Positions 1 through 10,700 of a DNA stretch of 50,416 nt are shown here, piece by piece (within the stretch, counting starts at the first letter, position 1; every line of letters begins with the position of its first letter). The stretch is from NCBI RefSeq assembly GCF_032854445.1, contig NW_027018259.1, positions 1 through 50,416 on the forward strand, read 5' to 3'. Position numbers and translations under genes: made by a program. Source of the stretch: Liolophura sinensis. Its lineage: Eukaryota; Mollusca; Polyplacophora; Chitonida; Chitonidae. The notes under the pieces were generated by a model. It did not search any database and was not told where the DNA came from. It saw only the letters and a program-made list of their open reading frames with translations.

Positions 1-8
1 CAAATCTT

Positions 9-21
9 TGGGCCAAGCCCA
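9..21. other. Short hairpin-forming inverted repeat TGGGC-CAA-GCCCA
   Basis: Five base pairs (9-13 with 17-21) close a three-base loop. It recurs once per monomer. It is broken in a few variants: GGGCAAAG (copies 24, 31, 38), GTACCAAG (copies 68, 76, 79, 90) and GGAGCAAG (copy 91). The loss in several copies argues against strong constraint. Confidence 0.4.
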
Positions 22-78
22 TTTAACTCACCCAGCAAATGTCTTACTTCTAAGTCGAAGACAAACTCAATGTCTTTA

Positions 79-90
79 TCTACATGTAGA
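79..90. other. Perfect 12-bp palindrome TCTACATGTAGA
   Basis: The sequence equals its own reverse complement over 12 bp and appears unchanged in every monomer I inspected, including those in the indel-rich tracts (the copies reading CTTGATCTACATG keep it). It lies 16 bp upstream of the TATA-like element. A palindrome of this length can be a dimeric protein site or a small cruciform, but no specific factor is implied by the sequence. Confidence 0.5.
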
Positions 91-106
91 AAAACCACAC
101 CATTTG

Positions 107-119
107 TATATAAAAAAAA
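107..119 (+). promoter_or_regulatory. TATA-like A-rich element (TATATA followed by A-run)
   Basis: TATATA runs into a tract that normally ends with eight A residues. The run varies between copies: A7 in copies 20 and 38, A9 in 53 and 69, A10 in 63 and 65. The motif fits a TATA box loosely, and an A-tract of this length also stiffens or bends DNA. No associated coding region or recognisable initiator was found, so promoter activity is only a possibility. Confidence 0.25.
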
Positions 120-274
120 CACAAGGTACTTGATACAGTCCGCTGTAAAAAGTACAATTGAACACTGACCCACATCAATAAGGTGCCAAAAGATGCGCAA
201 TTGGGCCAGGCATCTCCAGCTGTTGAAAAATTGCAAATTTCATTGGTTTCCATGGAGTAAGAGCCGTTGCTGGG

Positions 275-282
275 CACGTGAT
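275..282. promoter_or_regulatory. CACGTGAT: E-box/G-box core, matches yeast CDEI consensus on minus strand
   Basis: The core CACGTG is the palindromic site of bHLH-type factors. With the following AT, the minus strand reads ATCACGTG, which fits the RTCACRTG consensus of the budding-yeast centromere element CDEI (bound by Cbf1). The site seemed present in every monomer I inspected, giving roughly one per 550 bp. An eight-base match is weak on its own and the rest of a yeast point centromere is absent. Confidence 0.3.
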
Positions 283-291
283 CTTGACATC

Positions 292-305
292 AATGATTAT
301 TCATT
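292..305. other. Small hairpin AATGA-TTAT-TCATT, followed by TGGC-TACA-GCCA at 308-319
   Basis: Two short inverted repeats lie back to back: a 5-bp stem with a 4-base loop, then a 4-bp stem with a 4-base loop. They recur once per monomer with occasional substitutions (for example TTTGCGGC in copies 23, 25, 30 and 35). Stems this short are common by chance, so this is structure only. Confidence 0.3.
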
Positions 306-412
306 TGTGGCTACAGCCAAAAGTATTGGTCGGAGAGCAACGCGGTTTGCACCATTCGATTTCTCGTCAAAAAATACGTCGGATTAGCCTCTTACCAGCA
401 GCATTGGAACAG

Positions 413-446
413 TTTTTCTACTTTTGGATTTTTGCCTGGTCTTTTT
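413..446 (+). other. Cluster of four T-runs (413-417, 422-425, 429-433, 442-446)
   Basis: Four runs of four or five T lie within 34 bp, about 8-13 bp apart, which is roughly helical spacing. Such clusters can produce intrinsic curvature. Runs of four or more T also act as RNA polymerase III terminators on this strand. This is the most variable patch of the monomer: CTAC/CCAC, TCTTTTTGC/TATTTTTTC and CCTGG/CCAGG are the main alternatives. Confidence 0.35.
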
Positions 447-545
447 GCTAACTGATTTCGGCTACATTAACTATGTACAATCGCGACTGGTCATTACTAT
501 ATTCAACTTTTCATTATAAGTTATGTGCCCTTCGGTAGCCCAGAC

Positions 546-552
546 GACGTCA
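546..552. promoter_or_regulatory. GACGTCA, seven of eight bases of a CRE-type site, across the monomer junction
   Basis: The palindrome GACGTC with a following A resembles the TGACGTCA site bound by bZIP proteins. It recurs at each junction as cut here. Copies 35 and 40 carry GATGTC, a CpG to TpG type change. Functional use is not shown. Confidence 0.2.
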
Positions 553-3500
553 AATCTTTGGGCCAAGCCCATTTAACTCACCCAGCAGTTGTCTTACTTC
601 TAAGTCGAAGACAAACTCAATGTCTTTATCTACATGTAGAAAAACCACACCATTTGTATATAAAAAAAACACAAGGTACTTGATACAGTCCGCTGTAAAA
701 AGTACAATTGAACACTGACCCACATCAATAAGGTGCCAAAAGATGCGCAATTGGGCCAGGCATCTCCAGCTGTTGAAAAATTGCAAATTTCCTTGGTTTC
801 CATGGAGTAAGAGCCGTTGCTGGGCACGTGATCTTGACATCAATGATTATTCATTTGTGGCTACAGCCAAAAGTATTGGTCGGAGAGCAACACGGTTTGC
901 ACCATTCGATTTCTCGTTAAAAAATACGTCGGATTAGCCTCTTACCAGCAGCATTGGAACAGTTTTTCCACTTTTGGATTTTTGCCTGGTATTTTTTCTA
1001 ATTGAAATCGGCTACATTAACTATGTACAATCGCGACTGGTCATTACTATATTCAGCTTTTCATTATAAATTATGTGCCCTTCGGTAGCCCAGACGACGT
1101 CAAATCTTTGGGCCAAGCCCATTTAACTCACCCAGCAAATGTCTTACTTCTAAGTCGAAGACAAACTCAATGTCTTTATCTACATGTAGAAAAACCACAC
1201 CATTTGTATATAAAAAAAACACAAGGTACTTGATACAGTCCGCTGTAAAAAGTACAATTGAACACTGACCCACATCAATAAGGTGCCAAAAGATGCGCAA
1301 TTGGGCCAGGCATCTCCAGCTGTTGAAAAATTGCAAATTTCCTTGGTTTCCATGGAGTAAGAGCCGTTGCTGGGCACGTGATCTTGACATCAATGATTAT
1401 TCATTTGTGGCTACAGCCAAAAGTATTGGTCGGAGAGCAACGCGGTTTGCACCATTCGATTTCTCGTCAAAAAATACGTCGGATTAGCCTCTTACCAGCA
1501 GAATTGGAACAGTTTTTCCACTTTTGGATTTTTGCCTGGTATTTTTTCTAATTGAAATCGGCTACATTAACTATGTACAATCGCGACTGGTCATTACTAT
1601 ATTCAACTTTTCATTATAAGTTATGTGCCCTTCGGTAGCCCAGACGACGTCAAATCTTTGGGCCAAGCCCATTTAACTCACCCAGCAAATGTCTTACTTC
1701 TAAGTCGAAGACAAACTCAATGTCTTTATCTACATGTAGAAAAACCACACCATTTGTATATAAAAAAAACACAAGGTACTTGATACAGTCCGCTGTAAAA
1801 AGGACAATTGAACACTGACCCACATCAATAAGGTGCCAAAAGATGCGCAATTGGGCCAGGCATCTCCAGCTGTTGAAAAATTGCAAATTTCCTTGGTTTC
1901 CATGGAGTAAGAGCCGTTGCTGGGCACGTGATCTTGACATCAATGATTATTCATTTGTGGCTACAGCCAAAAGTATTGGTCGGAGAGCAACGCGGTTTGC
2001 ACCATTCGATTTCTCGTCAAAAAATACGTCGGATTAGCCTCTTACCAGCAGCATTGGAACAGTTTTTCTACTTTTGGATTTTTGCCTGGTCTTTTTGCGA
2101 ATTGAAATCGGCTACATTAACTATGTACAATCGCGACTGGTCATTACTATATTCAACTTTTCATTATAAGTTATGTGCCCTTCGGTAGCCCAGACGACGT
2201 CAAATGTTTGGGCCAAGCCCATTTAACTCACCCAGCAAATGTCTTACTTCTAAGTCGAAGACAAACTCAATGTCTTTATCTACATGTAGAAAAACCACAC
2301 CATTTGTATATAAAAAAAACACAAGGTACTTGATACAGTCCGCTGTAAAAAGGACAATTGAACACTGACCCACATCAATAAGGTGCCAAAAGATGCGCAA
2401 TTGGGCCAGGCATCTCCAGCTGTTGAAAAATTGCAAATTTCCTTGGTTTCCATGGAGTAAGAGCCGTTGCTGGGCACGTGATCTTGACATCAATGATTAT
2501 TCATTTGTGGCTACAGCCAAAAGTATTGGTCGGAGAGCAACGCGGTTTGCAGCATTCGATTTCTCGTCAAAAAATACGTCGGATTAGCCTCTTACCAGCA
2601 GCATTGGAACAGTTTTTCCACTTTTGGATTTTTGCCTGGTATTTTTTCTAATTGAAATCGGCTACATTAACTATGTACAATCGCGACTGGTCATTACTAT
2701 ATTCAACTTTTCATTATAAGTTATGTGCCCTTCGGTAGCCCAGACGACGTCAAATCTTTGGGCCAAGCCCATTTAACTCACCCAGCAAATGTCTTACTTC
2801 TAAGTCGAAGACAAACTCAAAGTCTTTATCTACATGTAGAAAAACCACACCATTTGTATATAAAAAAAACACAAGGTACTTGATACAGTCCGCTGTAAAA
2901 AGTACAATTGAACACTGACCCACATCAATAAGGTGCCAAAAGATGCGCAATTGGGCCAGGCATCTCCAGCTGTTGAAAAATTGCAAATTTCCTTGGTTTC
3001 CATGGAGTAAGAGCAGTTGCTGGGCACGTGATCTTGATATCAATGATTATTCATTTGTGGCTACAGCCAAAAGTATTGGTCGGAGAGCAACGCGGTTTGC
3101 ACCATTCGATTTCTCGTCAAAAAATACGTCGGATTAGCCTCTTACCAGCAGCATTGGAACAGTTTTTCTACTTTTGGATTTTTGCCTGGTCTTTTTGCTA
3201 ACTGAATTCGGCTACATTAACTATGTACAATCGCGACTGGTCATTACTATATTCAACTTTTCATTATAAGTTATGTGCCCTTCGGTAGCCCAGACGACGT
3301 CAAATCTTTGGGCCAAGCCCATTTAACTCACCCAGCAAATGTCTTACTTCTAAGTCGAAGACAAACTCAAAGTCTTTATCTACATGTAGAAAAACCACAC
3401 CATTTGTATATAAAAGAAACACAAGGTACTTGATACAGTCCGCTGTAAAAAGGACAATTGAACACTGACCCACATCAATAAGGTGCCAAAAGATGCGCAA

Positions 3501-4790
3501 TTGGGCCAGGCATCTCCAGCTGTTGAAAAATTGCAAATTTCCTTGGTTTCCATGGAGTAAGAGCCGTTGCTGGGCACGTGATCTTGACATCAATGATTAT
3601 TCATTTGTGGCTACAGCCAAAAGTATTGGTCGGAGAGCAACACGGTTTGCACCATTCGATTTCTCGTTAAAAAATACGTCGGATTAGCCTCTTACCAGCA
3701 GCATTGGAACAGTTTTTCCACTTTTGGATTTTTGCCTGGTATTTTTTCTAATTGAAATCGGCTACATTAACTATGTACAATCGCGACTGGTCATTACTAT
3801 ATTCAGCTTTTCATTATAAATTATGTGCCCTTCGGTAGCCCAGACGACGTCAAATCTTTGGGCCAAGCCCATTTAACTCACCCAGCAAATGTCTTACTTC
3901 TAAGTCGAAGACAAACTCAATGTCTTTATCTACATGTAGAAAAACCACACCATTTGTATATAAAAAAAACACAAGGTACTTGATACAGTCCGCTGTAAAA
4001 AGTACAATTGAACACTGACCCACATCAATAAGGTGCCAAAAGATGCGCAATTGGGCCAGGCATCTCCAGCTGTTGAAAAATTGCAAATTTCCTTGGTTTC
4101 CATGGAGTAAGAGCCGTTGCTGGGCACGTGATCTTGACATCAATGATTATTCATTTGTGGCTACAGCCAAAAGTATTGGTCGGAGAGCAACGCGGTTTGC
4201 ACCATTCGATTTCTCGTCAAAAAATACGTCGGATTAGCTTCTTACCAGCAGCATTGGAACAGTTTTTCTACTTTTGGATTTTTGCCTGGTCTTTTTGCGA
4301 ATTGAAATCGGCTACATTAACTATGTACAATCGCGACTGGTCATTACTATATTCAACTTTTCATTATAAGTTATGTGCCCTTCGGTAGCCCAGACGACGT
4401 CAAATGTTTGGGCCAAGCCCATTTAACTCACCCAGCAGTTGTCTTACTTCTAAGTCGAAGACAAACTCAATGTCTTTATCTACATGTAGAAAAACCACAC
4501 CATTTGTATATAAAAAAAACACAAGGTACTTGATACAGTCCGCTGTAAAAAGTACAATTGAACACTGACCCACATCAATAAGGTGCCAAAAGATGCGCAA
4601 TTGGGCCAGGCATCTCCAGCTGTTGAAAAATTGCAAATTTCCTTGGTTTCCATGGAGTAAGAGCCGTTGCTGGGCACGTGATCTTGACATCAATGATTAT
4701 TCATTTGTGGCTACAGCCAAAAGTATTGGTCGGAGAGCAACGCGGTTTGCACCATTCGATTTCTCGTCAAAAAATACGTCGGATTAGCCT

Positions 4791-7700
4791 CTTACAAGCA
4801 GCATTGGAACAGTTTTTCCGATTTTTGCCAGGTCTTTTTTTCTAATTGAAATCGGCTACATTAACTATGTACTAATCGCGACTGGGTCATTACTATATTC
4901 AACTTTTCATTATAAGTTATGTGCCCTTCGGTAGCCCAGACGAGACGTCAAATCTTGGGCCAAGCCCATTTAACTCACCCAGCAGTTGTCTTACTTCTAA
5001 GTCGAAGACAAACTCAATGTCTTTATCTACATGTAGAAAAACCACACCATTTGTATATAAAAAAAACACAAGGTACTTGAATACAGTCCGCTGTAAAAAG
5101 TACAATTGAACACTGACCCACATCAATAAGGTGCCAAAAGATGCGCAATTGGGCCAGGCATCTCAGCTGTTGAAAAAATTTGCAAATTTCCTTGGTTTCC
5201 ATGGAGTAAGAGCCGTTGCTGGGCACGTGATCTTGACATCAATGATTATTCATTTGTGGCTACAGCCAAAAGTATTGGTCGGAGAGCAACGTGGTTTGCA
5301 ACCATTCGATTTCTCGTCAAAAAATACGTCGGATTAGCCTCTTACCAGCAGAATTGGACAGTTTTTCCACTTTTGGATTTTTGCCTGGTATTTTTTTCTA
5401 ATTGAAATCGGCTACATTAACTATGTACAATCGCGACTGGTCATTACTATATTCAACTTTTCATTATAAGTTATGTGCCCTTCGGTAGCCCAGACGACGT
5501 CAAATCTTTGGGCCAAGCCCATTTAACTCACCCAGCAAATGTCTTACTTCTAAGTCGAAGACAAACTCAATGTCTTTATCTACATGTAGAAAAACCACAC
5601 CATTTGTATATAAAAAAAACACAAGGTACTTGATACAGTCCGCTGTAAAAAGGACAATTGACACTGACCCACATCAATTAAGGTGCCAAAAGATGCGCAA
5701 TTGGGCCAGGCATCTCCAGCTGTTGAAAAATTGCAAATTTCCTTGGTTTCCATGGAGTAAGAGCCGTTGCTGGGCACGTGATCTTGGACATCAAATGATT
5801 ATTCATTTGTGGCTACAGCCAAAAGTATGGTCGGAGAGCAACGTGGTTTGCACCATTCGATTTCTCGTCAAAAAATACGTCGGATTAGCCTCTTACCAGC
5901 AGCATTGGAACAGTTTTTCTACTTTTGGATTTTTGCCTGGTCTTTTTGCGAATTGAAATCGGCTACATTAACTATGTACAATCGCGACTGGTCATTACTA
6001 TATTCAACTTTTCATTATAAGTTATGTGCCCTTCGGTAGCCCAGACGACGTCAAATCTTTGGGCCAAGCCCATTTAACTCACCCAGCAGTTGTCTTACTT
6101 CTAAGTCGAAGACAAACTCAATGTCTTTATCTACATGTAGAAAAACCACACCATTTGTATATAAAAAAAAACACAAGGTACTTGATACAGTCCGCTGTAA
6201 AAAGTACAATTGAACACTGACCCACATCAATAAGGTGCCCCAAAAGATGCGCAATTGGGCCAGGCATCCCCAGCTGTTGAAAAATTGCAAATTTCCTTGG
6301 TTTCCATGGAGTAAGAGCCGTTGCTGGGCACGTGATCTTGACATCAATGATTATTCATTTGTGGCTACAGCCAAAAGTATGGTCGGAGAGCAACGCGTTT
6401 GCACCATTCGATTTCTCGTCAAAAAATACGTCGGATTAGCCTCTTACCAGCAGCATTGGAACAGTTTTTCACTTTTGGATTTTTGCCAGGTCTTTTTGGC
6501 GAATTGAAATCGGCTACATTAACTATGTACAATCGCGACCTGGTCATTACTATATTCAACTTTTCATTATAAGTTATGTGGCCTTCGGTAGCCCAGACGA
6601 CGTCAAATCTTTGGGCCAAGCCCATTTAACTCACCCAGCAGTTGTCTTACTTCTAAGTCGAAGGACAAACTCAATGTCTTTATCTACATGTAGAAAAACC
6701 ACACCATTTGTATATAAAAAAAAACACAAGGTACTTGATACAGTCCGCTGTAAAAAGTACAATTGAACACTGACCCACATCAATCAGGTGCCAAAAGATG
6801 CGCAATTGGGCCAGGCATCCCCAGCTGTTGAAAAATTGCAAATTTCCTGGTTTCCATGGAGTAAGAGCCGTTGCTGGGCACGTGATCTTGACATCAATGA
6901 TTATTCATTTGTGGCTACAGCCAAAAGTATTGGTCGGAGAGCAACGCGGTTTGCACATTCGATTTCTCGTCAAAAAAATACGTCGGATTAGCCTCTTTAC
7001 CAGCAGCATTGGAACAGTTTTTCTACTTTTGGATTTTTGCCTTGTCTTTTTGCGAATTGAAATCGGCTACATTAACTATGTACAATCGCGACTGGGTCAT
7101 TACTATATTCAACTTTTCATTATAAGTTATGTGCCCTTCGGTAGCCCAGACGACGTCAAATCTTTGGGCCAAGCCCATTTAACTCACCCAGCAGTTGTCT
7201 TACTTCTAAGTCGAAGACAAACTCAATGTCTTTATCTACATGTAGAAAAACCACACCATTTGTATATAAAAAAAACACAAGGTACTTGATACAGTCCGCT
7301 GTAAAAAGTACAATTGAACACTGACCCACATCAATAAGGTGCCAAAAGATGCGCAATTGGGCCAGGCATCCCCAGCTGTTGAAAATTGCAAATTTCCTTG
7401 GTTTCCATGGAGTAAGAGCCGTTGCTGGGCACGTGATCTTGACATCAATGATTATTCATTTGTGGCTACAGCCAAAAGTATTGGTCGGAGAGCAACGCGG
7501 TTTGCACCATTCGATTTCTCGTCAAAAAATACGTCGGATTAGCCTCTTACCAGCAGCATTGGAACAGTTTTTCTACTTTTGGATTTTTGCCAGGTATTTT
7601 TTCTAATTGAAATCGGCTACATTAACTATGTACAATCGCGACTGGTCATTATATATTCAACTTTTCATTATAAGTTATGTGCCCTTCGGTAGCCCAGACG

Positions 7701-10700
7701 ACGTCCAAATCTTTGGCCAAGCCCATTTAACTCACCCAGCAAATGTCTTACTTCTAAGTCGAAGACAAACTCAATGTCTTTATCTACATGTAGAAAAACC
7801 CACACCATTTGTATATAAAAAAAACACAAGGTACTTGATACAGTCCGCTGTAAAAAGGACAATTGAACACTGACCCACATCAATAAGGTGCCAAAAGATG
7901 CGCAATTGGGCAGGCATCTCCAGCTGTTGAAAAATTGCAAATTTCCTTGGTTTCCATGGAGTAAGAGCCGTTGCTGGGCACGTGATCTTGACATCAATGA
8001 TTATTCATTTGTGGCTACAGCCAAAAGTATTGGTCGGAGAGCATCGCGGTTTGCACCATTCGATTTCTCGTCAAAAAATACGTCCGGATTAGCCTCTTAC
8101 CAGCAGCATTGGAACAGTTTTTCTACTTTTGGATTTTTGCCTGGTCTTTTTGCTACTGAATTCGCTACATTAACTATGTACAATCGCGACTGGTCATTAC
8201 TATATTCAACTTTTCATTATAAGTTATATGCCCTTCGGTAGCCCAGACGACGTCCAAATCTTTGGGCCAAGACCATTTAACTCACCCAGCAAATTGTCTT
8301 ACTTCTAAGTCGAAGACAAACTCAATGTCTTGATCTACATGTAGAAAAACCACACCATTTGTATATAAAAAAAACACAAGGTACTTGATACAGTCCGCTG
8401 TAAAAAGTACAATTGAACACTGACCCACATCAATAAGGTGCCAAAAGATGCGCAATTGGGCAGGCATCTCCAGCTGTTGAAAAATTGCAAATTTCCTTGG
8501 TTTCCATGGAGTAAGAGCAGTTGCTGGGCACGTGATCTTGACATCAATGATTATTCCATTTGTGGCTACAGCCAAAAGTATTGGTCGGAGAGCAACGTGG
8601 TTTGCACCATTCGATTTCTCGTCAAAAAATACGTCGGATTAGCCCTCTTACCAGCTAGCATTGGAACAGTTTTTCCACTTTGGATTTTTGCAGGTCTTTT
8701 TGCGAATTGAATCGGCTACATTAAACTATGTACAATCGCGACTGGTCATTACTATATTCAACTTTTCATTATAAGTTATGTGCCCTTCGGTAGCCCAGAC
8801 GACGTCAAATCTTTGGGCCAAGCCCATTTAACTCACCCAGCAAATGTCTTACTTCTAAGTCGAAGACAAACTCAATGTCTTTATCTACATGTAGAAAAAC
8901 CACACCATTTGTATATAAAAAAAACACAAGGTACTTGATACAGTCCGCTGTAAAAAGTACAATTGAACACTTGACCACATCAATAAGGTGCCAAAGATGC
9001 GCAATTGGGCCAGGCATCTCCAGCTGTTGAAAAATTGCAAATTTCCTTGGTTTCCATGGAGTAAGAGCCGTTGCTGGGCACGTGATCTTGACATCAATAA
9101 TTATTCATTTGTGGCTACAGCCAAAAGTATTGGTCGGAGAGCAACGTGGTTTGCACCATTCGATTTCTCGTCAAAAAATACGTCGGATTAGCCTCTTACC
9201 AGCAGCATTGGAACAGTTTTTCCACTTTTGGATTTTTGCCTGGTATTTTTTCTAATTGAAATCGGCTACATTAACTATGTACAATCGCGACTGGTCATTA
9301 CTATATTCAACTTTTTCATTATAAGTTATGTGCCCTTCGGTAGCCCAGACGACGTAAAATCTTTGGGCCAAGCCCATTTAACTCACCCAGCAAATGTCTT
9401 ACTTCTAAGTCGAAGACAAACTCAATGTCTTTATCTACATGTAGAAAAACCACACCATTTGTATATAAAAAAAACACAAGGTACTTGATAAAGTCCGCTG
9501 TAAAAAGTACAATTTAACACTGAACCACATCAATAAGGTGCCAAAACATGCGCAATTGGGCCAGGCATCTCCAGCTGTTGAAAAATTGCAAATTTCCTTG
9601 GTTTCCATGGAGTAAGAGCAGTTGCTGGGCACGTGATCTTGATATCAATGATTATCATTTGTGGCTACAGCCAAAAGTATTGGTCGGAGAGCAACGCGGT
9701 TTGCACCATTCGATTTCTCGTCAAAAAATACGTCGGATTAGCCTCTTACCAGCAGCATTGGAACAGTTTTTCCACTTTTGGATTTTGCCTGGTCTTTTTG
9801 CCAATTGAAATCGGCTACATTAACTATGTACAATCGCGACTGGTCATTACTATATTCAACTTTTCATTATAAGTTATGTGCCCTTCGGTAGCCCAGACGA
9901 CGTCAAATCTTTGGGCCAAGCCCATTTAACTCACCCAGCAGTTGTCTTACTTCTAAGTCGAAGACAAACTCAATGGTCTTTATCTACATGTAGAAAAACC
10001 ACACCATTTGTATATAAAAAAAACACAAGGTACTTGATACAGTCCGCTGTAAAAAGTACAATTGAACACTTACCCACATCAATAAGGTGCCAAAAGATGC
10101 GCAATTGGCCAGGCATCTCCAGCTGTTGAAAAATTGCAAATTTCCTTGGTTTCCATGGAGTAAGAGCCGTTGCTGGGGCACGTGATCTTGACATCAATGA
10201 TTATTCATTTGTGGCTACAGCCAAAAGTATTGGTCGGAGAGCAACGTGGTTTTGCACCATTCGATTTCTCGTCAAAAAATACGTCGGATTAGCCTCTTAC
10301 CAGCAGCATTGGAACAGTTTTTCCACTTTTGGATTTTTTGCCTGGTATTTTTTCTAATTGAAATCGGGCTACATTAACTATGTACAATCGCGAACTGGGT
10401 CATTACTATATTCAACTTTTCATTATAAGTTATGTGCCCCTTCGGTAGCCCAGACGACGTCAAATCTTTGGGCCAAGCCCATTTAACTCACCCAGCAAAT
10501 GTCTTACTTCTAAGTCGAAGACAAACTCAATGTCTTTATCTACATGTAGAAAAACCACACCATTTGTATATAAAAAAACACAAGGTACTTGATTAAAGTC
10601 CGCTGTAAAAAGTACAATTTAACACTGACCCACATCAATAAGGTGCCAAAACATGCGCAATTGGGCCAGGCATCTCCAGCTGTTGAAAAATTGCAAATTT

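Larger units (their letters stand above)
1..550. repeat. Reference monomer (copy 1) used for internal coordinates
   Basis: This copy has the typical length and is used to place internal landmarks, because window and monomer coordinates coincide. It is about 40.5% G+C, with about 18 CpG dinucleotides. I see no internal sub-repeat: the thirds do not resemble each other. Variation between copies is uneven. Positions about 461-500 are nearly invariant across the array. Positions about 322-345 and 410-460 hold most of the diagnostic variants (GGTCGG/AATCGG/GATCGG; AACGCGG/AACGTGG/AACTCGG; TTTCTAC/TTTCCAC; GCTAACTG/GCGAATTG/TCTAATTG). This particular copy has a private A at 242 (TTTCATTGG, where others have TTTCCTTGG) and ends with an unusual CTGATTTCGG. 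Confidence 0.9.
1..4790. repeat. Left domain, clean tract: copies 1 to most of copy 9
   Basis: Eight consecutive monomers are exactly 550 bp (starts 1 to 3851; copy 9 starts at 4401). Diagnostic mixtures: GCAGTTGTC in copies 2 and 9 and GCAAATGTC in the others; AAAAAGGAC in 4, 5 and 7; CAAATGTTTG at the start of 5 and 9; CAAAGTCTTT in 6 and 7. Copies 2 and 7 share a rare 3' haplotype (AACACGG, CTCGTTAAAA, ATTCAGCTT, ATAAATTATG), five monomers apart (2750 bp). Copies 1 and 6, just upstream, both end in GCTAACTG followed by an AT-rich TCGG. This is local homogenisation with a 5-monomer displacement. Confidence 0.85.

Noticed and set aside
193-387. Plus-strand 64-codon frame starting MRNWARHLQ, and an overlapping 86-codon frame starting MILTSMIIH
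   Set aside because: They overlap each other and the minus-strand frames in the same DNA, follow the repeat period, and have no homology I recognise. Conservation is at DNA level, not codon level.
1-550. 5S rDNA, snRNA, spliced-leader or tRNA repeat unit
   Set aside because: I looked for 5S internal control sequences, U1-U6 landmarks and tRNA A/B boxes. CATTCGATTTC (353-363) is close to a B box and TGGCTACAGCC loosely resembles an A box, but no cloverleaf forms. TTGCTAATTGAAA recalls a U4 fragment but the rest is absent.
1-550. CENP-B box
   Set aside because: No stretch fits NTTCGNNNNANNCGGGN on either strand of the reference monomer; ATTCGATTTCTCG and CTTCGGTAGCC fail at key positions.
550-843. 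A 97-codon minus-strand open frame recurring in most clean monomers
   Set aside because: It recurs only because the monomer recurs. It is broken or shifted wherever the A-run before GTAC has six or seven bases. Its variants are mostly amino-acid changing, and it has no recognisable domain or start context.
6798-7289. The longest open frame in the window (163 codons)
   Set aside because: It crosses a monomer junction and exists only because single-base indels in the noisy tract remove the usual stops; clean monomers lack it.
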